Origin: Nitrospirae bacterium GWC2_56_14 | GTDB lineage: Bacteria > Nitrospirota > UBA9217 | DNA: 10,603 nucleotides | Direction of reading: 5' to 3' | Assembly (NCBI GenBank): GCA_001803705.1 | Contig: MHDY01000226.1 | Span: forward strand, 1 to 10,603 | Shown here: one piece after another, positions 6,606 to 10,603 of the stretch | Numbering within the stretch: the stretch's first letter is position 1 | How the letters are laid out: each line of letters opens with the position of its first letter | Position numbers and translations under genes: made by a program | The notes under the pieces: generated by a model | The model's input: only the letters and a program-made list of their open reading frames with translations | Database searches by the model: none | What the model was told of the DNA's origin: nothing

Positions 6606-7765
6606 TGAGTACCGCCTGACCCATGAAAATGTTTTTTCAGCAATGCCTGCAGATCAGGGAACTGTTTTAGCACGGCAAATATTCTCGACGAGCTGTTTCC
6701 GTCGCCGTAGGGATTGACGGCCGCGGAACAGTCCCGGTGATAGGCTTCCCTGATCGCCCGCTCGATGTCGGCTGCCTCAGGGCGGCAGTTGATCACCGAC
6801 GATGCCTGCAGCCGGCCTTTCTGCCGGTCGCCGATGTTCACCGTCGGTTTTTTGAATGACGGGACCTCATAGAGACCGCTGGACGAATTGCCTACGACGG
6901 CGTCGACCTGGGCGATGGCGCTGAAGTAGCGGAGCTGTCCCAGCGAGGTAAATGCCGCGGCATGGGGATGATCGGCAACATAAGCGTCGATCATCTGCAT
7001 GAGCTTTCTGCCGCCTGTGTCGGCATTCGGCTTGGTGAAGATCAACCCTATCTCGCTCCCGAGGCGGTCAAGGGCCGTAAGCAACTCCTGAAACTGCGTC
7101 TCCGGGGACGCCGCATCGAGTGTGGCAGGGTGGAACGTGATCAGCAGATTCTTTTTCCGGAAGGTGAAACCGAGGGCATGCTCCAGTTCGGTTCTGTCGT
7201 GCAGCTTCAACTGAAGTATCCGATCGATCCCCGGATTGCCCACGGTATGGATGTGGTCGGGGTTCTCGCCCAGCTGACGCACCCTGCGCGCCGAATCCCC
7301 GTTCGTTACGAAATGCAGGTGCGCCATCTTGGTTATGCTGTGCCTGATGGACTCGTCAAAGGCGCCCTCGGTCGTATCGCCGCCGGCGATATGGGCAACT
7401 GGAATGCGCGCGACCAGTGCCGCCTGGGCTGCTGCAAATATCTCGAAACGGTCGCCGAGCAGCACCAGCAGGTCCGGCCGGAGGTGATCCAGCGCATCAG
7501 CAAAGCCGACAACACCCAATCCTATAGATTTGGCGATCCCCACCGCCGTGTCGCTTGAAAGCAGCATCTCTACCCTGGCGTCGATCGTGAAGCCGTCATG
7601 CTCGATCTCTCGATAGGTCAGGCCAAACTCGGGGGAAAGGTGCATGCCCGTGGCAATTACCTGAAGCGTAAGCCCGGGGTCCTGCTGGATGCTCTTCATC
7701 AGCACGGACAGCAATCCGTATTCCGCACGGGTTCCGGTGGCAATGCAGATCTTACGCGGTGGCAT
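6602..7765 (-). CDS. legG: hydrolysing NDP-sugar 2-epimerase (LegG/NeuC family)
   Basis: This 387-residue protein belongs to the GT-B-fold UDP-GlcNAc 2-epimerase family, hydrolysing branch, which inverts C2 and releases the nucleotide. Motifs seen are CIATGTRAEYGLL (7-19), LGDRFE (103-108, with D105), HIAGGDTTEGAFDESIRH (125-142, with acidic residues E133 and D137 and H142), FHP (211-213), VVGNSSSGLYE (290-300) and VNIGDRQKGR (309-318). Presence of NeuC/LegG chemistry, not a PseG-type hydrolase, supports a legionaminate or sialate stereochemical series over pseudaminate. The start at 7765 has a strong AGGAG (7772-7776) 6 nt upstream and overlaps the legC end by 14 nt. In this operon the substrate is expected to be the NDP-2,4-diacetamido-trideoxyglucose from LegB, LegC and the acyltransferase. 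Enzyme class is firm; the choice of substrate rests on context. Confidence 0.92.
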   Translation of the reverse strand: MPPRKICIATGTRAEYGLLSVLMKSIQQDPGLTLQVIATGMHLSPEFGLTYREIEHDGFTIDARVEMLLSSDTAVGIAKSIGLGVVGFADALDHLRPDLLVLLGDRFEIFAAAQAALVARIPVAHIAGGDTTEGAFDESIRHSITKMAHLHFVTNGDSARRVRQLGENPDHIHTVGNPGIDRILQLKLHDRTELEHALGFTFRKKNLLITFHPATLDAASPETQFQELLTALDRLGSEIGLIFTKPNADTGGRKLMQMIDAYVADHPHAAAFTSLGQLRYFSAIAQVDAVVGNSSSGLYEVPSFKKPTVNIGDRQKGRLQASSVINCRPEAADIERAIREAYHRDCSAAVNPYGDGNSSSRIFAVLKQFPDLQALLKKHFHGSGGTQ

Positions 7766-8936
7766 GTGGGGCTCCTAAACAAGCACTGCTCGGGATATTG
7801 ATCAACCGTTGTTCGAGATCCTCTGCGACGGTCAGGTCCATGCGTGGACAGGTGCTGAACATGGGAAGCCGGTGCATTAAGGTCCAGGCAGGGCGGGTCG
7901 TGATGCCAAGCCGGTTCGTCAGTTCCAGCAGTTCGTCCCGTGAATCACGATGGCGAGTATCAAGCACCAGAGCATTCAGCCAGTAATTGCTGCGGCTGGA
8001 TCCGGGTTCCGTGAAAAACCTGATCCCGTGCAGATCGTCAAAGGCCTCCTGGTAGCGTTCTGCCATTGCGCGCTTCTGCTCCAGAAAAAGGGGAAGCTGC
8101 TCCATCTGAGCGCATCCCAAAGCAGCGTTGATATTCGGCAGCCGATAATTATAGCCGACCCTGTCGTGTACGAACGACCACTGGTGCTGCACTCGTGCTG
8201 TCGTGGTCAGATGTTTGGCAAGCATGCCCAGTTCTTCGTCATTGGTCAGGATTGCGCCGCCTCCGCCTGTGGTGATGGTCTTGTTGCCGTTGAAACTGAG
8301 CGCTGCCAGCCTGCCGTGGTTCCCGGTGTGTTTTCCTTTGTAAAATGAGCCGAGCGATTCCGCCGCGTCTTCGACCACGTCCAGTTTGAAGCGTTCGCAA
8401 AGCGTCATCAGCGGGTCCATGTCCACCGGGTGGCCGAAGGTATGCATGGGGATCACGGCTTTGATCCTGCGGCCCGTTCGCCTGTTAAAACAGCCTTCGG
8501 CACGGAGGTCGCCGACTTCGCCCAGGTAGGTCCCGAGCCTGGCGGGATCAAGGCCCAGCGTTCTCTCTTCGCTGTCCGCAAAGTGCGGAATTGCCCCGCA
8601 GTACGTGACCGCATTGGGTGTTGCCACGAAGGTAAGGGCAGGGACGATCACCTCATCTCCCGGTTTTACTCCGACGAGCAGAAGACCCATGTGCAGGGCC
8701 GCTGTGCCATTGACGACGGCCACCGCCCGTTTTGCTCCGGTATATTCCGCAAGTTGCGACTCGAAACGGTCAACGAATTTCCCCACCGAGGAGACCCAGC
8801 CGGTGTCGAGACACTCCTTTACATAGGCCCATTCATTACCTTGAAATGAAGGCTCGTGAAGGCTTATCGGCGTGCCCTGGGGCAGTACGCTCTGCAGGGC
8901 CTGTACGATCTTCTGGGTGTCGAGCCTGTTGGTCAT
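7752..8936 (-). CDS. legC: LegC-type PLP-dependent NDP-4-keto-sugar aminotransferase
   Basis: The 394-residue protein is a DegT/DnrJ/EryC1 (ArnB-type) aminotransferase. It contains WVSSVGKFVDRFE (47-59), NGTAALH (76-82), PALTFVATPNAV (99-110), VVEDAAESLGS (187-197, with D190 for the PLP ring nitrogen) and SFNGNKTITTGGGGA (214-228), where K219 should form the aldimine with PLP. The region YNYRLPNINAALG (263-273) is also typical. The SFNGNKTITTGGGG form, with asparagine-glycine-asparagine before the lysine, is what I associate with LegC rather than PseC. It transfers the amine of glutamate to C4 of the NDP-4-keto-6-deoxy sugar made by LegB. Its ATG overlaps the legB stop as ATGA and has no good ribosome site of its own, pointing to translational coupling. 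The extended segment 136-160, rich in charged residues between strands, is usual for LegC as I recall it. Confidence 0.92.
   Translation of the reverse strand: MTNRLDTQKIVQALQSVLPQGTPISLHEPSFQGNEWAYVKECLDTGWVSSVGKFVDRFESQLAEYTGAKRAVAVVNGTAALHMGLLLVGVKPGDEVIVPALTFVATPNAVTYCGAIPHFADSEERTLGLDPARLGTYLGEVGDLRAEGCFNRRTGRRIKAVIPMHTFGHPVDMDPLMTLCERFKLDVVEDAAESLGSFYKGKHTGNHGRLAALSFNGNKTITTGGGGAILTNDEELGMLAKHLTTTARVQHQWSFVHDRVGYNYRLPNINAALGCAQMEQLPLFLEQKRAMAERYQEAFDDLHGIRFFTEPGSSRSNYWLNALVLDTRHRDSRDELLELTNRLGITTRPAWTLMHRLPMFSTCPRMDLTVAEDLEQRLINIPSSACLGAPHATA
7772..7776 (-). promoter_or_regulatory. strong ribosome binding site of legG, inside the legC coding end
   Basis: Minus-strand AGGAG lies 6 nt before the legG ATG at 7765, within the final codons of legC. 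It supports the 7765 start even though this makes a 14-nt gene overlap. Confidence 0.6.
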
Positions 8937-9943
8937 AGGTTATACTGATGCGCCTTGTATCCCCGGGTATTCTGCTCGTCCGAGAACCAGGCCACGGTCT
9001 CCCTGAGCCCCCGCAGGAAGCCTTCTTTCCCGCCGTAAAGCGGCTCCCATCCGGTCAGAGACCTCGCTTTTGCATTGTCCGCCCAAAGCCGCTCGACCTC
9101 GCTCTTTTCAGGGCGCAGACGGATCTGGTCGGTCTCGATCGAGATCTCGGCGCCCATGACCGCGGCGATCATGCGGACCGTCTCGCCGATGGACACTTCG
9201 TAGTTGCTGCCGATGTTGATGACCTCGCCGAGAGAACGGTCCGATTCGGCAACAGCGATGAACCCGCGCACGGTGTCGGTGATGTAATTAAAGTCCCGCG
9301 TGGGATGGAGCGCGCCGAGCTTGAGCTTGCGCTGGCCGCTGGCGATCTGGGTGATCACCGTGGGGATGACCGCCCGGGCCGACTGGCGGGGCCCGTAGGT
9401 GTTGAAAGGGCGGATGATCGATACCGGCGTATTAAATGAGTTGAAGAACGACATCGCGATCTGATCCGCGCCGATCTTGGATGCGGAATAGGGCGACTGG
9501 CCCTGCAGCGGGTGATCTTCCGTGATGGGGACGAACTTCGCGGTCCCATACACTTCGCTCGTGGAGGTGTGAACCACTTTCTGCACCCCAAGCTCGCGGG
9601 CGGCCTGAACGATGTTCAACGTTCCCTTTATATTAGTATCAACGTAGGTGTCCGGTGAATGATAAGAGTAGGGGATGGCGATGAGCGCCGCAAGGTGCAG
9701 GACCACATCACAGCCCTTCATCGCGGTCTTTACGCCATGAGGGTCTCTGATGTCGCCGGCAAAGACCTCGAGGGATCTCCGAACTTCAGGCTCGGCATGG
9801 TCGAGCCAACCCCAGGAATTGAAGGAATTGTAAAGCACAAAGGCCCGGACCGAATGTCCCTGCCGCACCAGTTCCTCGGTCAGGTGGGAACCAATGAACC
9901 CGTCTGCTCCGGTGACCAGAATTTTTTTATTCGTTAACGTCAT
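8933..9943 (-). CDS. legB: NAD-dependent NDP-N-acetylglucosamine 4,6-dehydratase (LegB)
   Basis: The 336-residue protein is an extended SDR with TGADGFIGSHL (11-21, Gly-rich NAD-binding motif), GDIRD (63-67), HLAALIAIPYSY (83-94), TSTSEVYG (126-133), catalytic YSASK (Y152, K156) and RPFNTYGPRQSARAVIP (178-194). The Ser-Glu pair at 129-130 occupies the position of the acid/base residues of 4,6-dehydratases. The IPYSYHSPDTYVDTN stretch is typical of LegB-like dehydratases, which form the 4-keto-6-deoxy sugar. It opens the enzymatic part of the operon, 34 nt after the regulator, with only a weak GGAT site before the ATG. With a PtmE-like enzyme present, the substrate may be GDP-GlcNAc instead of UDP-GlcNAc; residues distinguishing the base cannot be judged from the sequence alone. 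Other SDR epimerases of GDP/UDP-sugars are the main alternative, but adjacency to legC argues strongly for LegB. Confidence 0.9.
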   Translation of the reverse strand: MTLTNKKILVTGADGFIGSHLTEELVRQGHSVRAFVLYNSFNSWGWLDHAEPEVRRSLEVFAGDIRDPHGVKTAMKGCDVVLHLAALIAIPYSYHSPDTYVDTNIKGTLNIVQAARELGVQKVVHTSTSEVYGTAKFVPITEDHPLQGQSPYSASKIGADQIAMSFFNSFNTPVSIIRPFNTYGPRQSARAVIPTVITQIASGQRKLKLGALHPTRDFNYITDTVRGFIAVAESDRSLGEVINIGSNYEVSIGETVRMIAAVMGAEISIETDQIRLRPEKSEVERLWADNAKARSLTGWEPLYGGKEGFLRGLRETVAWFSDEQNTRGYKAHQYNL

Positions 9944-9977
9944 GCTGTTTTATCCATTTCGGCTGCCAGCGGCTCCG

Positions 9978-10595
9978 TCAAATCGTTGTCACGGTCTGTA
10001 TGATTTTTTTATTGATGCCGTTCTTGAGAAGCTCTTTATAGAGAGCTTCACGTTTGAGAAAGGAGGTCACCACGATGCGGTCATAGGTCAGCTGCCCGAT
10101 GGCCTGTATGGGCATAACCTTGTTGCCGAAAAACGTCGCGCCCAGGTTCTCCATATCCACCACGCCTGCCAGCTTCAGATTCGATTCCTGCAGCGTCAAA
10201 TAGGCGATCTCGGCCACTTCATCGGTGCCGGCAAACACGACGGTTTTTACACCTTGTTCCAGGAGCTCCCCGAAGAGCGTTTGGAGGTTTTTCCGTGCCT
10301 GGCGGTAGATATTGGTGTAATCCTGGAGCATGTGATAGGTGAGGCGGGTCTTTTCCGTGAAGCCACTGGGAGTGAGGTAGTAGGCGTACCGCTTGGTGGG
10401 GATCGCTTTGACGGTGATATACCCCTTTTTTACGAGGTTCTTGATGTAGGAGTTCACCAATCCCAGGGCGATGCCGAGACGGCTGCTCAGGTCGCGCTGA
10501 GTGAGCGAGTCGTCGTTCGCCAGTTCATGGAGGATCTGTAGCGAGCGGTACTGCTCTGTTTCAGGTGAAGGGGTGCGTTCATGACCCATGTTCAT
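9978..10595 (-). CDS. winged-helix transcriptional regulator with C-terminal Rossmann-like (PglD_N-like) domain
   Basis: The 205-residue reading frame starts with a MarR/ArsR-like winged helix. LTQRDLSSRLGIALGLVNSY (31-50) forms the helix-turn-helix, followed by NLVKKGYITVKAIPTKRYAYYLT (53-75), the wing, and a helical linker (about 78-113). Residues 116-203 then show alternating strands and helices: KTVVFAGTDEVAEIA, LKLAGVVDME, YDRIVVTS, LYKELLKNGI and KKIIQTV. This resembles the nucleotide-sugar-binding N-domain of NeuD/PglD, one of which is encoded downstream. The protein probably controls the operon it heads, perhaps in response to a nucleotide or sugar-nucleotide (inference). Related winged-helix proteins sit at the head of polysaccharide clusters in deltaproteobacterial-type genomes, as I recall. 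The start is uncertain: ATGs lie at 10595 and 10589, only 8 nt of upstream sequence are visible, and no in-frame stop is seen before the edge, so the true start could lie outside the window. Confidence 0.75.
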   Translation of the reverse strand: MNMGHERTPSPETEQYRSLQILHELANDDSLTQRDLSSRLGIALGLVNSYIKNLVKKGYITVKAIPTKRYAYYLTPSGFTEKTRLTYHMLQDYTNIYRQARKNLQTLFGELLEQGVKTVVFAGTDEVAEIAYLTLQESNLKLAGVVDMENLGATFFGNKVMPIQAIGQLTYDRIVVTSFLKREALYKELLKNGINKKIIQTVTTI

Positions 10596-10603
10596 GTTTT
10601 GAA

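Noticed and set aside
5520..9943. Assigning the cluster to pseudaminic acid (PseB/C/H/G/I) or N-acetylneuraminic acid
   Set aside because: A NeuC/LegG-type hydrolysing epimerase in place of PseG argues against pseudaminate, and dedicated dehydratase and C4-aminotransferase genes argue against plain Neu5Ac.
9940..9957. Five-codon minus-strand mini-frame (ATG at 9957) whose stop overlaps the legB start as ATGA, resembling a leader peptide
   Set aside because: It has no ribosome site and no regulatory codon run, and short frames like this arise by chance; not supported as a gene.
9944..9977. Gap between regulator and legB, examined for a terminator or promoter
   Set aside because: Only a tiny GCTG-C-CAGC inverted repeat is present, with no T-run after it and no convincing -35/-10 pair within 34 nt, so read-through from the regulator is more likely.
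9922..10010. Two seven-base A tracts on the coding strand (9922-9928 in legB, 10004-10010 in the regulator end), considered as slippage or phase-variation sites; a third lies at 838-844 in the aminotransferase
   Set aside because: Seven bases is short for contingency switching, the reading frames are intact, and each encodes ordinary Lys-Lys codons. No slippery heptamer in the correct phase was seen.

Overview
The window holds most of a single operon, all on the minus strand and read from right to left, for making a CMP-activated legionaminic-acid-type nonulosonic acid (a nine-carbon, sialic-acid-like surface sugar). The pathway genes are closely similar in kind and partly in order to the Campylobacter leg/ptm genes that make CMP-legionaminic acid through GDP-linked intermediates. 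Ten protein-coding genes fill almost every base. The largest gap is 34 nt, four junctions are 4-nt ATGA overlaps, and two more genes overlap by 8 and 14 nt. I see no RNA gene, mobile element, CRISPR array, clear terminator or resolvable promoter.

Layout in transcription order. (1) A winged-helix regulator with a C-terminal Rossmann-like domain (10595-9978). (2) The pathway core: legB-type 4,6-dehydratase (9943-8933), legC aminotransferase (8936-7752), legG/neuC-type hydrolysing 2-epimerase (7765-6602), legI/neuB-type synthase (6605-5520) and a NeuD/PglD-type N-acyltransferase (5523-4891). (3) Activation genes: a CBS-domain sugar-1-phosphate nucleotidyltransferase like PtmE (4861-3779) and a CMP-nonulosonate synthetase like LegF/PtmB/NeuA (3786-3073). 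(4) A three-gene block with no assigned step in the core pathway: a Gfo/Idh/MocA-type oxidoreductase (3076-2105), a class-III, glutamate-1-semialdehyde-aminotransferase-like enzyme (2085-775) and a PtmA-like short-chain dehydrogenase (758 to the left edge, cut off close to its C-terminus).

How they should work together (family knowledge plus inference): PtmE would make an NDP-amino sugar, probably GDP-linked. LegB would convert it to the 6-deoxy-4-keto sugar, LegC would aminate C4, the NeuD-like enzyme would acylate the new amine, LegG would remove the nucleotide with C2 inversion, LegI would condense the product with phosphoenolpyruvate, and LegF would add CMP. The block after legF could supply or tailor an amino group, either on the hexosamine precursor or on the finished nonulosonate. 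No glycosyltransferase, flippase or mutase is in the window, so the acceptor (O-antigen, flagellin or capsule) is not shown.

Organism: the content suggests a Gram-negative bacterium of moderate-to-high GC, perhaps a deltaproteobacterial-grade or Nitrospirota-like lineage. That taxonomic guess is weak. Spot counts show GC near 60-67% in legB/legC/legG but about 35-40% in parts of ptmE/legF, which suggests a mosaic origin. The chemistry of most genes is recognisable. The least explained parts are the downstream oxidoreductase/aminotransferase/SDR block and the possible ligand-sensing role of the regulator.
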